From Chthoniobacter flavus Ellin428 (GTDB lineage: Bacteria; Verrucomicrobiota; Verrucomicrobiia; Chthoniobacterales; Chthoniobacteraceae), in assembly GCF_000173075.1 (NCBI RefSeq), contig NZ_ABVL01000016.1, positions 123,429-187,428 on the forward strand: a stretch of 64,000 nt of DNA, given 5' to 3'. The notes under the pieces are model-generated. The model saw only the letters and a list, made by a program, of their open reading frames with translations. It ran no database searches and was not told the DNA's origin. A program made the translations under genes and the position numbers. Within the stretch, counting starts at the first letter, position 1; the number at the start of each line of letters is the position of its first letter. Positions 18,340 through 27,675 of this stretch are shown here, piece by piece.

Positions 18340-20058
18340 ATGAACATCCTGATCGTTGAAGACAACCCGACCAATCGCAAGTTGCTGCACGTAACGCTGG
18401 CTGGGGAAGGTCATGAGGTCTTTGAGGCGGGCGATGGCGAGGAGGCCCTGGCGGCACTGGCGGAGCAACGCGCGGATGCCATCATTTCCGACATCCTCAT
18501 GCCTAACATGGACGGCTACCGGTTGTGCTACGAAATCCGGCGCCACACAGACTGGCGCAACCTGCCTTTCATCTTCTATACGGCGACTTACACTTCGCCG
18601 AGTGATGAGAAGCTGGCGTTGGACCTCGGCGCGGACGCCTACTTGCGCAAGCCTGCTTCCACCGGCGCTATTCTGGAAACCTTGCATGAGGTGTTGCAAA
18701 GGACCGAATGCGCCCGTCCAAAATATCAGCTAACGGAAACGGACGTCTTGAAGGAATACAGCGAGCGGCTGGTGGTCAAGTTGGAGGCGCAGAACATCAA
18801 ACTGGAAACCCGGACGAAGGAATTGGAGCAGGAAGTCGCCGAACGCAAACGCGTCGAAGAAACGAACCGAAAACTCCAGGCGCAACTTCACCTGTCTCAA
18901 AAGATGGATGCCCTCGGCACCCTGGCCGGTGGCGTCGCGCATGACTTCAACAATCTCATTCCAGCCATCATTGGTAACGCCGAATTGGCCATGGCGGATC
19001 TGCCCTCCGGACATCCGGTCCTGAAAAAACTGAGCGAGATCGTGAAGGCCGGAGCGAGGGCCAGAGATTTGGTCAACCGCATTCTTACCTTCAGCCGGCA
19101 GCGACCACAAGAACGCAGGGTCTTGAAACTACAACCCGTGGTGGAAGAGGCGCTCCAGCTTCTGCGGGTGGCACTGCCCGCCATGATCGAAATTCGCACC
19201 GACTTTCAAGCCGACGTGCCTACCGTGCTGGCGGATGCCACGCAAATTCATCAAATCGTCATGAATCTGGGCATCAACGCCAGCCACGCGATGAATAAAA
19301 ACGGCTGCCTGGAAGTTCGCTTGGAAACGATCGCGGTCGACGCCGCTCTGGCCCGAAGCTCGGCGGAACTGCACGAAGGCACCTATGTGCGCCTCACCGT
19401 AAGCGACAATGGCTGCGGCATGGACCGCTCCACGCTGGCACGCATCTTCGAGCCGTTTTTCACCACCAAACTGCCGGGCCAGGGCACCGGCCTCGGCCTG
19501 GCGGTCGTGCACGGCATCATGATGGATCACGATGGGGCCATCACGGTGGACAGCAAACCCGGCGAGGGCACGGCCTTCCAACTCTATTTCCCAGTCGTTC
19601 AGTCCGGGGTTCCAAAAACTCCAATCCCCGCGCCGGAGATCCGTCGCGGGTCCGGCCAGCGGATTCTCTTCGTGGATGATGAAGCCCCGCTTGTCTATCT
19701 GGTTACGGAGTCGTTGAAATTCCTCGGTTATCACGTCTCCGGCTTTACCCGTCCGGAGGAGGCCCTCGAGGCGTTGCGGGCTGCGCCGGGCAATTTCGAC
19801 TTCATGATAACCGACCTGTCCATGCCTGTGATGCCCGGACCGGTGCTGGCTCGGCAGGCTCTCCAGATTCGACCCGATCTCCCGATCGTCATCGCAACCG
19901 GTTACATCCGCCCGGAAGACATCGAGCGAGCACGCCACATCGGAGTGCGCGACTTGATTTTGAAACCAAGCACGGTCCTGGAGTTAAGCGAGACAATGCA
20001 CCGCCTTCTGGGTGCCTCCCAAACAGAGCGCCCCAACGGGAAAGATCCCGTAACCTGA
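18340..20058 (+). CDS. Hybrid histidine kinase: receiver-HisKA-HATPase-receiver
   Basis: 572 aa. Receiver (MNILIVEDNPTNRKLLHVTL; D51 in 'SDILMPNMDG'), common linker ('ETDVLKEYSERLVVKLEAQN'), coiled coil, HisKA ('GTLAGGVAHDFNNLIPAIIGN'), HATPase ('DNGCGMDRSTLARIFEPFFTT', 'GTGLGLAVVHGIM'), and a C-terminal receiver ('RILFVDDEAPLVYLVTESL', D in 'MITDLSMPVMPG'). It has no PAS or membrane sensor, so its input is probably the N-terminal receiver. It is separated from the previous hybrid kinase by 126 bases, the largest break in this half of the cluster. A GGAGG-like site (AGGGAGGAAAAG) precedes the ATG. Confidence 0.93.
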   Translation: MNILIVEDNPTNRKLLHVTLAGEGHEVFEAGDGEEALAALAEQRADAIISDILMPNMDGYRLCYEIRRHTDWRNLPFIFYTATYTSPSDEKLALDLGADAYLRKPASTGAILETLHEVLQRTECARPKYQLTETDVLKEYSERLVVKLEAQNIKLETRTKELEQEVAERKRVEETNRKLQAQLHLSQKMDALGTLAGGVAHDFNNLIPAIIGNAELAMADLPSGHPVLKKLSEIVKAGARARDLVNRILTFSRQRPQERRVLKLQPVVEEALQLLRVALPAMIEIRTDFQADVPTVLADATQIHQIVMNLGINASHAMNKNGCLEVRLETIAVDAALARSSAELHEGTYVRLTVSDNGCGMDRSTLARIFEPFFTTKLPGQGTGLGLAVVHGIMMDHDGAITVDSKPGEGTAFQLYFPVVQSGVPKTPIPAPEIRRGSGQRILFVDDEAPLVYLVTESLKFLGYHVSGFTRPEEALEALRAAPGNFDFMITDLSMPVMPGPVLARQALQIRPDLPIVIATGYIRPEDIERARHIGVRDLILKPSTVLELSETMHRLLGASQTERPNGKDPVT

Positions 20059-20111
20059 CCAGCGTCCTCGGCCACGGCGCGACCTTCACCATGGAGCTAC
20101 CATTTCGCTGA
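20058..20111 (+). pseudogene. Scar of a histidine-kinase C-terminus
   Basis: Reading from 20058 gives 'TSVLGHGATFTMELPFR' and a stop. This is the usual last strand of a HATPase domain ('S-x-x-G-x-G-T-F-x-x-x-L-P') but has no upstream gene in frame. It fills most of the gap between two kinases and suggests loss of a whole kinase gene by recombination. Confidence 0.5.
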
Positions 20112-20119
20112 GCAATCTG

Positions 20120-21905
20120 ATGAACCTCCACACCCATCGCCGTATCCTTGTCATCGATGACAACCGTGCCATTCACGGTGACTTCTGCAAAATTCTCTGC
20201 CCTCAACGCAGCATCATCGACCAGGAAGACCCGGAGCTTTTCGCCGAAATCACGCCCACCCAGGCACAGCCGTTCTTCGAGATCGACTCGGCATATCAGG
20301 GAACCGAAGGCGTGTGCGCTCTCAGCCGCGCACTCGAAGAAGGCCGGCCTTATGCCATGGCTTTTGTCGACTGGGGCATGCCACCCGGCGCCGATGGCAT
20401 CGAAACCGTGGAAATGCTTTGGAAGCGGTGCCCGGAACTACAAGTGGTCATCTGTACCGCTTATTCCGATTACTCCTGGGCAGAGACGATCGGCCGCCTT
20501 GGACATCGCGACCACCTGCTGGTGCTGAAGAAGCCTTTCGCTCCCGTCGAGGCTCTCCAGTTGGCCTCAGCCTTGTGCGAAAAATGGCGATTGGCCGAGG
20601 AAGCCCGCCATTGCCTCGCCGACAGGGAACGCATCCTCGAGGAACGCACCCGCGAATGCTGCGAAATGAATCAACGTCTCAAAGCAGAAATGGAGCAGCG
20701 TATGCAGGCCGAGGCGCAGCTCCTCCGCGCTCAAAGGCTGGAAAGCATCGGCACCCTGGCCAGCGGTATCGCCCATGACCTCAATAACATGCTCTCGCCG
20801 ATCCTGCTCTCCCTGGACTTGTTGCGAAATGAAGTTCCGGAGAAATCCAGGGAACTGCTCTCCACCGTCGAGAGGTGCGCGCAACGCGCAGGTGAAATGG
20901 TCAAACAGGTGCTCACCTTTGCCCGCGGCGTCGAAGGCGAACGCCTGCCGTTGCAACCCAAACTGTTGATCCGCGAGATAGAAAATATCGTCGCCGGAAG
21001 CTTTCCACGTCACATCACCATGGAAAGGCGAATTCCTCGCGAACTTTCGTTGATCCAAGGCGACCCCACCCAATTGCACCAGGTGCTGCTCAATCTCTGC
21101 GTCAACGCGCGCGACGCCATGCCAGACGGCGGCACATTGCGGATCGAAGCCGACGACTTCGCAGTGGACGCGCATTTCGCCAGCATGACTCCCGGCGCCC
21201 GCATCGGTCGCTATGTAAGACTGCGCGTTTCCGACACGGGCACGGGAATTCCCGCGCACCTCATCGATAAAATCTTCGATCCCTTCTTCACCACCAAACC
21301 ACTCGGCAAAGGGACCGGTCTCGGGCTTTTCACCGTGATCGGCATCGTCAAGAGCCACGAAGGATTCCTCAATGTCCACAGCGAGCCGGGGAAAGGAACC
21401 ACCCTTGAGATCTTCATTCCCACGGTGCTGGATGACGCGCCGTGCGATGCGCCGAAGGAAAAAGGGGCCAGCCGCAACGGAGGTGGCCAGTTAATCCTTG
21501 TGGTGGACGATGAAAGCGCCGTCCGCGACGTGATCGAGTCCACGCTCACCCAGCATGGCTATCGCACGCTGCTTGCAAGGGACGGAGCGGAAGCCTTGAC
21601 CCTGTTCGTCCGTCAGACCGAACGCATCGATGTGGTGTTCACCGATATCACGATGCCTCTGGTCGATGGCGTTGCGCTCTGCCGGGCGCTGAAAATGATC
21701 GACCGGGAGGTTCGCATTATCGCCGCGACCGGCGTGGCAGAAGAGCACCGCAAGCGAGACCTTGAATCACTGAACATCGGCAGATGTACTCGACAAGCCA
21801 TTCACCGCCGACACGCTCCTCGTCGCCCTCGACGAAACTCTCTCATTACCAAGCCATTCCGGCCGCTCAGAATTCTCATCGCAGCCCCATCGCGCCCCAC
21901 GGTAG
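20120..21905 (+). CDS. Hybrid kinase: long receiver-HisKA-HATPase-receiver, one frameshift near the end
   Basis: 594 aa after removing one extra A near 21781; the corrected tail reads 'GDVLDKPFTADTLLVALDE', a normal receiver end. The N-terminal receiver is unusually long ('HRRILVIDDNRAIHGDFCKIL' with an insert; D in 'AFVDWGMPPGADG'; K in 'VLKKPF'), a type I associate with stand-alone kinases of this class. HisKA ('GTLASGIAHDLNNMLSPI') and HATPase ('NARDAMPDGG', 'DTGTGIPAHLIDKIFDPFFTT') closely resemble those of the hybrid kinase at 15070. The C-terminal receiver is 'QLILVVDDESAVRDVIESTL' with D in 'VFTDITMPLVDG'. Last gene of the signalling run. Confidence 0.9.
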
Positions 21906-22113
21906 CCGTATAAGACAACTTGAAACGACGCAGAGGGGATAGAAGAAGGTGAAAGCGGAAACGAGCCGATCAATCTTCACGGAGTCGGTAGAAAAGGCCT
22001 TCTGTCCCTCAATCCAAATGAGGAAACCAGAGCAGGCAGAATTCCGATCACGCACACAATTGAAAGAGACTGATGTCCGCGAGTCTTGCGGTTACAAATT
22101 CCCAGCACTAGAA

Positions 22114-22299
22114 TTAGCTGCTGGGGTGTCGGGATTCTGCGAGGGGATTAAAACCGAGAAAGGAGACAATTTTCGTCTGGTTCCGCTTGGTAATCGGTGT
22201 CCGATTACGTTCCCATCGCTCAACCGTCTGGTATGCGACTCCCAGAATTTCAGCTACTTGCATTTGTGTCAGCCGCATTTCGATTAGTTTGCGGCGCAA
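22114..22299 (-). CDS. Short XRE-type helix-turn-helix protein or fragment
   Basis: 61 codons: 'EMRLTQMQVAEILGVAYQTVERWER' followed by 'NRTPITKRNQTKIVSFLGFNPL'. This matches the XRE HTH plus the 'P-x-I-x-x-FLGYNP' tail that usually ends longer HTH proteins. The frame opens with TTG one codon after an in-frame TAG, so it is either a tiny one-domain regulator (start TTG, or ATG eight codons in) or the 3' remnant of a larger gene. No neighbour explains a target. Confidence 0.5.
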   Translation of the reverse strand: MRRKLIEMRLTQMQVAEILGVAYQTVERWERNRTPITKRNQTKIVSFLGFNPLAESRHPSS

Positions 22300-22534
22300 A
22301 TGCTAACCAAGCGTTCGGAGAGTTTCCGGGACAGCCCGCCACATCCGCCGATACACTGAAGCCGTGGGTATCGGAGCTCGAATTATCCGATCGCAAATAC
22401 CCAGCAGAGCGCACGGCCTGTGCTTCGAACTACCACGACCTTTCCACCCACCGGCTCAGGCCGCTCCGCTCCGGTGCGTCCCTGAGCTTGAGGGCGCTGG
22501 TGACTAGCCATATCATATCCAGGATACACACTTC

Positions 22535-22828
22535 ATGCTCAGCGTTTTGGAATTTATTGGGGTTGTTTTGGACATTCTCGCCTTTTTACTCGAGTGGCGA
22601 TTCAATCTCTGCCTTTCCGGAGGCGCCGCGCTTGCTGCTGTTGCCGTCGCCATCATCCCATACGAACCGTTGGGGTGGATGGTCGCCGCAGCCATCTTCA
22701 CCGCGGGTTTTATTGTTGGGCTCCGCTGGGATCGAGATCACCGGCGAGGAGCACGACTACATGAACTTCAAGCGGAGCAGTCATGCCGCCCTCTGCAGTC
22801 TCCTGTCACGGTGGGATTGAGACCGTGA
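22535..22828 (+). CDS. Small inner-membrane protein of unknown function
   Basis: 97 aa starting MLSVLEFIGVVLDILAFLLEW. Two or three hydrophobic segments (about 3-18, 26-44, 47-63) are followed by a charged tail 'GLRWDRDHRRGARLHELQ'. The pattern of hydrophobic stretches ending in a basic cytoplasmic tail supports a real membrane protein. I do not recognise a family. It ends just before the GrpB-like gene and slightly overlaps its possible upstream frame. Confidence 0.55.
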   Translation: MLSVLEFIGVVLDILAFLLEWRFNLCLSGGAALAAVAVAIIPYEPLGWMVAAAIFTAGFIVGLRWDRDHRRGARLHELQAEQSCRPLQSPVTVGLRP

Positions 22829-22839
22829 AGCCACATGCC

Positions 22840-23415
22840 ATGAGTGAAGTATTGATTGGTGGAATCGAGAAGCGGGAGGTTGTGATCGTGGATTATGACC
22901 CACGCTGGCCCGGGAAGTTTCAGAAACACGCCGCCATTGTCGCACAAGCCTTGGGTCCGAAGGCGCTCGTCATTGAGCACGTCGGTTCTACTTCCGTGCC
23001 CGGGCTGGCCGCAAAGCCGATCATCGACATCGATGTTCTCGTCGAGGATTCCAGCAACGAGGGCGCTTACCTTTCAGATCTGGCGGCTGCCGGCTATATG
23101 CTCCGCGTTCGTGAGCCGGATTGGCATGAACATCGGATGTTCCGGACGCCGGAACTCGACGTCCACATCCACATCTTCTCCCTCGGTTGCGTGGAGGTGG
23201 CGCGGCACCTCACTTTTCGTAACCGTCTCCAAAGCCACGCTGAAGACCGGCTCCGCTACGAGGCGCTCAAGCGGAAGCTCGCGAAAGAGGATTGGCCCGA
23301 CATGAACGCCTATGCGCGCGCCAAGAGCGAGTTGGTGGAGGAGATCATTGCGCGAGCTTTGCAAGGCACCTTAGTTACACTACTTCCACCGGACACTTCG
23401 GCAGGGCCCGCATAA
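22840..23415 (+). CDS. GrpB-family (UPF0157) nucleotidyltransferase-like protein
   Basis: 191 aa from MSEVLIGGIEKREVV; the frame is open further upstream but resemblance starts here. It has 'VIVDYDPRWPGKFQKHA', the core motif 'EHVGSTSVPGLAAKPIIDID' (G-S-x4-G and D-x-D of the nucleotidyltransferase fold), 'HEHRMFR' and 'VHIHIFSLG', and a C-terminal helix 'YARAKSELVEEI'. The family has the nucleotidyltransferase fold; its substrate is not established. The 3' end overlaps the convergent helicase gene by 41 bases, which is unusual and could mean the true stop context or helicase end needs checking. Confidence 0.85.
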   Translation: MSEVLIGGIEKREVVIVDYDPRWPGKFQKHAAIVAQALGPKALVIEHVGSTSVPGLAAKPIIDIDVLVEDSSNEGAYLSDLAAAGYMLRVREPDWHEHRMFRTPELDVHIHIFSLGCVEVARHLTFRNRLQSHAEDRLRYEALKRKLAKEDWPDMNAYARAKSELVEEIIARALQGTLVTLLPPDTSAGPA

Positions 23416-25360
23416 AAGCCTGGCCGTAGCTTTTGGTGAGCACGCGATTGTCCAAAATCACGACGATTCCCTGATCCTGTTTCGTACGGATCAGGCGGCC
23501 GACGCCCTGACGCAGCTTCAGGATCGCTTCCGGGAGCGAATACTCCGCGAAGGCGTCGCCGCCATTGGCTTCGATCAATTCCAGACGCGCTTCGATGAGC
23601 GGATGATCGGGCACCGCGAAAGGCAGGCGGGTGATGATGACATTTGACAACGCCTCACCCGGCACATCGACACCGCTCCAAAAACTCTCTGTTCCGAAAA
23701 GCACGTGGCGCTCGTCCTTTTTGAATTCCGAGATGAGCCGATGCCGCGGCAGCCCTTCGCCCTGCACGAGCAGCTTGTAGTCGAGATCGTCGAGTCGTTC
23801 GCGCAGCGCCGAGGCGAGGTTGGTCATCGCCTTGTAGCTGGTGAAGAGCACAAACGCCCGGCCCTTGCTCATGCCGACGAAATGCTCGATCTGCTCGGCC
23901 AGCGCCGCCTCGTAACCCGAGTCGCGCGGATCGGGCATCTTGCGCGTGACGTAGATTTTCATCTGCCGCTCGTAGTCGAACGGGCTGCCGATCTGCCGCG
24001 CCTCCACTTCATCCGCGCCCACGCGATTGCGGAAGTAGGTGAGCGCTTCGTTGCCGACGCTCAAGGTCGCGCTGGTCATGATGCAGCACTTGCCCTCGGG
24101 GAAGAGCAACGCACGCAGATACGCCGCGACATCGACGGGCGCGGCGTGGAGCGCGTGATACTGCTGCGTCTTGCCGGTCTTCTCGATCCAGTAAACGTGA
24201 TCCTCTGCCTCCTGCTTGAGGAACGTGGCGATGGCGCTGCGCGCATCGCGGATGCGCCGGCCGAGATCCTGCAACTCCGCTTTCCCGAGATCGTCCTCGA
24301 TCCCGCGGAGCGTCTCCACGACCATCTGCTGCAGCTTGGCCAGCGGGGCAGTGAGCGAGTCCATCACGATATCCGGCTGGCGGACGCGATACTCGCGGCC
24401 TTTTTTGAAATCGCCACGCTCGCCGAGCTTGTCGAAAAACGAATCTACCTCCTCGATGAGCGTCGCGGTTTCCTTCACCGCGTTGGGATTGCGGTGCACC
24501 TGGAAGAGACCCTTTTTCGTCTTCGGGTTGTAGAGCCGCTGCAGGGCATAGCGTAGCCCATATTGCGAAACGCCCAGCCCGATCTGCTTCGCGGCCACTT
24601 GCTCCACGGTGTGCGCTTCGTCGAAGATGACGAAATCATTGGCGAAGAGATAGCCGCTCTCGTTTTCCTCCTGCTCCGCGATCCCGCCGAGGTTCAAGAA
24701 AAAGAGCGTGTGATTCATCACCACCACGTCCGCGGTGAGCAACCGCTTGCGCGCGCGCTGGTAGAAGCATTTCGGATTATTCCCGCAGGATTTCGTGGTG
24801 CAGATATGCTGCTCGCTGCAAACCTGCGCCCACACGCTGGAGTCCGGTTCCACCGAGAAATCCGAGAGCGTGCCATCCTGGGTGGTCTGCGCCCATTCCC
24901 AGATGCGCTGCAGTTCCGCCTGCTCGGGCGAAGTGAAAAGCTCCTGGGCATGGGCGATCGCGCGTTCCAGCCGCAGGGGACAAATGTAGTTCGCCCGTCC
25001 TTTCCAGAGCATCGCCTCGAACTCCACCGGCAGGACTTTTTGCACGATGGGGATGTCCTTGTAGACGAGCTGTTCCTGGAGATTGATCGTGTAGGTGGAG
25101 ACGACCGCCTTCTTCTTGTGCTCCAACGCCCAGAGCACCGCGGGCACCAGGTAGGCGAGCGATTTGCCGACCCCCGTGCCCGCCTCGATGACGACATGCC
25201 GCTGCTCACTGAGCGCCGTGGCCACGGAGACGGCCATCTCCTGCTGCTCGCGCCGGTATTCGAAATTCTTCGCCTTGGCCAGCATGCCGGTCTCCGAAAA
25301 AATCTCGCGCACACGTTCGGGGAACGCGGTCGCGGCGTTATCGGGATCGAGCGAAATCAT
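23375..25360 (-). CDS. DinG/XPD-family ATP-dependent helicase
   Basis: 661 aa from MISLDPDNAATAFPERV. Walker A is 'EAGTGVGKSLAYLVPA'. The iron-sulfur cluster is marked by C in 'NYICPLRLERA' and three in 'CTTKSCGNNPKCFYQRAR'. The DEAH box is 'FDEAHTVEQ' and the C-terminal helicase motif is 'LRQGVGRLIRTKQDQG'. The family are 5'-to-3' DNA helicases that unwind R-loops, forks or damaged DNA and need the Fe-S cluster. The length fits DinG-like/YoaA-like proteins without an exonuclease domain. Probably monocistronic. Intact, with no frame problems. Confidence 0.93.
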   Translation of the reverse strand: MISLDPDNAATAFPERVREIFSETGMLAKAKNFEYRREQQEMAVSVATALSEQRHVVIEAGTGVGKSLAYLVPAVLWALEHKKKAVVSTYTINLQEQLVYKDIPIVQKVLPVEFEAMLWKGRANYICPLRLERAIAHAQELFTSPEQAELQRIWEWAQTTQDGTLSDFSVEPDSSVWAQVCSEQHICTTKSCGNNPKCFYQRARKRLLTADVVVMNHTLFFLNLGGIAEQEENESGYLFANDFVIFDEAHTVEQVAAKQIGLGVSQYGLRYALQRLYNPKTKKGLFQVHRNPNAVKETATLIEEVDSFFDKLGERGDFKKGREYRVRQPDIVMDSLTAPLAKLQQMVVETLRGIEDDLGKAELQDLGRRIRDARSAIATFLKQEAEDHVYWIEKTGKTQQYHALHAAPVDVAAYLRALLFPEGKCCIMTSATLSVGNEALTYFRNRVGADEVEARQIGSPFDYERQMKIYVTRKMPDPRDSGYEAALAEQIEHFVGMSKGRAFVLFTSYKAMTNLASALRERLDDLDYKLLVQGEGLPRHRLISEFKKDERHVLFGTESFWSGVDVPGEALSNVIITRLPFAVPDHPLIEARLELIEANGGDAFAEYSLPEAILKLRQGVGRLIRTKQDQGIVVILDNRVLTKSYGQAFMRALPKCPVEVV

Positions 25361-25468
25361 GAGCCGTCCATCTTTCCCCGTCGCGCCCCACTCGGCAAGC
25401 GTGACAAGCAAAAGAAACGCTCGGAGCAGTGAGTGCGGTGTATGAGCTGATCGCGGAAGCGGTGTGCT

Positions 25469-25921
25469 CTATTCCGAGGTGGTGGAGCTCTTTGCCGGCG
25501 ATTCCGCCGGCTGGGTCTTCAGCGCGAGCGCCGCTTGCACCTCCTTTGCGACCCACGGCGTATCCGACTGGTGGGGGTAAGCGGCGCGATAGTCGCGAGC
25601 CATGGCCAGCGCACGGGCGGCGATGCCCTGCGAATCCCGTTCCGGCGTATAAGTACGGGCCAGGTCCAGGAGCGACGAGTCGAGACGGATCTCCAGCAGG
25701 AAGGGAAGGCGGTCGGCGTGACCCTGGCGGACGAGTTTGAGATACTGGGTAAACTCCGTCGTGCTCAGCGCCGAGTGGGACAGGACCAGTTCTTCAAAAA
25801 TCTCGTTCGACTCCGGTTCGGTCTTTTTTGCCTCACCGTAACCTCCCAAAACGAATCCGCCGCCCAACCCGACAAGCAGGGCGAGTATGGGAATCAGGAC
25901 GCTTTTGCTGAGGATTCTCAT
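25469..25921 (-). CDS. Membrane-anchored hypothetical protein
   Basis: 150 aa from MRILSKSVLIPILALLV, with a single N-terminal hydrophobic helix ending in a glycine-rich stretch ('GLGGGFVLGGYGEAKK'). A mostly helical periplasmic domain follows ('HSALSTTEFTQYLKLVRQG', 'LEIRLDSSLLDLARTY'). I do not recognise the family. The start was chosen because the helix begins there; the frame runs farther upstream without features. It sits between the helicase and an O-methyltransferase on the same strand but is not tightly linked to either. Confidence 0.6.
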   Translation of the reverse strand: MRILSKSVLIPILALLVGLGGGFVLGGYGEAKKTEPESNEIFEELVLSHSALSTTEFTQYLKLVRQGHADRLPFLLEIRLDSSLLDLARTYTPERDSQGIAARALAMARDYRAAYPHQSDTPWVAKEVQAALALKTQPAESPAKSSTTSE

Positions 25922-26072
25922 CGATGTCCAGCGATGTAGAGCAAGAACCGGACGACGCCTCGGCGGATTTGCCAAGGCGCTCTGTTAATAGGAGGGAAGC
26001 GATGTTTTGTCGGCTCGCGACAGCAATAGAGGCCTTCGCGTTCCTGGCTGGCCAGCCGGTGCCAAATCCGCC

Positions 26073-26750
26073 TCAGGCGTCGGCGTTGACGAGGGCAAAG
26101 GCGAAGCCGTCGTAGCCTTTGGCGCCGACGGTCTGAATGGCGGTGGCGCTGACGCGCGGTTCGGCGGCCACGAGATCGAGGAAGCGACGGACACCTTGCA
26201 CACGCGGGTCGCTATGATCCGGCTCGATGACCGCACCCTTGCGGATCACGTTGTCGGCGATGATGACGGTGCCGCGCCGCGAGAGCCGCAGCGCCCAGCG
26301 GAAGTAGTCGGGATAGTTATCCTTGTCGGCGTCGATGAAGATGAGGTCGAAGGGGCAGCGGCCTTCCTTTTCCAATTGAGGCAGGATGTCCAGGGCCGCG
26401 CCGACGCGCAGGTCGATGAGCGAGGCGACTCCCGCGCGCTGGAAATTCCGGCGCGCTACCTCGGCGTGCTTCGGTTCGTATTCGAGCGTGACAAGCTGGC
26501 CATCGGTGGGCAACGCGCGGGCGAGCCAGATGGTGCTGTAGCCGCCGAGCGTGCCGAGCTCCAGGATGTGCCGCGCGCCGTGCAGGCGCGCGAGAAGATG
26601 GAGCAGCTTGCCTTGCGTGGCCGAGACCTGGATTTCCGGCAATCCGCCCTCGGCGCTGGCGGCCAGCGCGTCTTTCAAGACGGCATCATCGGTCCCGAGC
26701 AAATCGCCCAGGTATTCGTCCACGGCACTCCAGGTTTGTTCCGAATTCAT
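26073..26750 (-). CDS. SAM-dependent O-methyltransferase (family 3, CCoAOMT-like)
   Basis: 225 aa. It has the family's SAM motif 'HILELGTLGGYSTIWLARAL', followed by 'LVTLEYEPKHAEVARRNF', the acidic 'DLIFIDADKDNYPDYFRWAL' and 'GTVIIADNVIRKG'. These match bacterial class I, metal-dependent O-methyltransferases related to caffeoyl-CoA methyltransferases, which act on catechols or similar hydroxylated aromatics. The substrate cannot be read from sequence. Its start codon directly follows the stop of the secreted hypothetical gene upstream, so the two are co-transcribed. Confidence 0.92.
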   Translation of the reverse strand: MNSEQTWSAVDEYLGDLLGTDDAVLKDALAASAEGGLPEIQVSATQGKLLHLLARLHGARHILELGTLGGYSTIWLARALPTDGQLVTLEYEPKHAEVARRNFQRAGVASLIDLRVGAALDILPQLEKEGRCPFDLIFIDADKDNYPDYFRWALRLSRRGTVIIADNVIRKGAVIEPDHSDPRVQGVRRFLDLVAAEPRVSATAIQTVGAKGYDGFAFALVNADA

Positions 26751-27263
26751 TTAGCGTTCTTCTACGAATTTCTCGCCGTTCCAGGTGTATTTCCCTTTCA
26801 GTTTTCCGCCTTTTTCGGTGCGGACGATGATGGTGCGGCCTTTGCGCGGGAGTTCGAAGACGTAGCCCTTTTCGTTGGCAATGGGGAAGATGTCACGCGG
26901 CACTTCGAGCATCCGGCCGTCGGACGCCGCCTCATAAAAGGCGAGATACTTCGAGTTCTTGCCCTCGAGTTCGCCCTGGCAGACGGCGAGGAGCGGGCGA
27001 TCGTCCTTGTAGCGAAACAAGGCGGCTTCAAATGGTGCCTGCGCACCGTCGCCGGTGCAGCTGAGATAGCCGTTGGCCGAATCATACACGCCGCTCTTCG
27101 GCTGGTGCAGAAACTTCAGCCAATCCTTCGCGGGAGCTTCGAAGGTGCTCCCCGGGAGTTGCACGAAATAATCTCCAATCGTCAGGCGTTTCGCGTCCGC
27201 GGCGCGGAGATGCGGTTCCGGCAACAAGGCGAGGCCCAGCAGGAGGACGAAGAGGAGACGCAT
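26751..27263 (-). CDS. Secreted hypothetical protein
   Basis: 170 aa from MRLLFVLLLGLALLPEPHL with a signal peptide and probable cleavage at 'LRAAD'. The mature domain is beta-rich ('LTIGDYFVQLPGSTFEAPAKDW', 'GKLKGKYTWNGEKFVEER') and may be a small lipocalin- or NTF2-like fold, but I do not recognise it. The start was chosen for the signal peptide and because upstream codons carry no features. It abuts the methyltransferase with no gap. Confidence 0.65.
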   Translation of the reverse strand: MRLLFVLLLGLALLPEPHLRAADAKRLTIGDYFVQLPGSTFEAPAKDWLKFLHQPKSGVYDSANGYLSCTGDGAQAPFEAALFRYKDDRPLLAVCQGELEGKNSKYLAFYEAASDGRMLEVPRDIFPIANEKGYVFELPRKGRTIIVRTEKGGKLKGKYTWNGEKFVEER

Positions 27264-27565
27264 GCTGGAATCCTTCCCGATCATTTTCGGCGGGGCGAGC
27301 GCAAAGGTGGGAAGGATGGAAGGGATACCCGGTTTCCATCGCGGAAGGAGAGGCGCGGCCACCCCCCGATGGCCGCGCCATCCTCCCGCAACAAGCCGCT
27401 ATGACCCGCGCCCCGGCACCGCAGCCCCACCCATCGTCCACCGCCGACCCTGTTTCCCCGCTTCGCCAGCTCTCCTTATCCATCACGCCCGCATGCCCGC
27501 CGGTTCGCTGATCATTTGGAAGCACCATACGCTTCCACCGGCTAAGACGCGGGGTTTTCGAGGCC

Positions 27566-27644
27566 TTGCAGAAAAATTCGTATTACCGCGCAGATTTTTG
27601 CGGGCGTCAGGTTTTTCTGCAGAAAATGCGCTTTTTCTGCAAAA
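27566..27644. promoter_or_regulatory. Three copies of TTTTTCTGCA upstream of a small gene
   Basis: TTGCAGAAAAA at 27566-27576 (inverted copy), TTTTTCTGCAGAAAA at 27612-27626 (containing a perfect 14-bp palindrome), and CTTTTTCTGCAAAA at 27631-27644. All lie within 110 bases of the start of the small gene at 27676, in a 412-base intergenic gap shared with the divergent secreted gene. The spacing and symmetry suggest binding sites for one dimeric regulator. The rest of the gap (27264-27560) shows nothing I can name. Confidence 0.5.
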
Positions 27645-27675
27645 CGGTGTTAAACGAGCATCTAAACCAGTAGAC

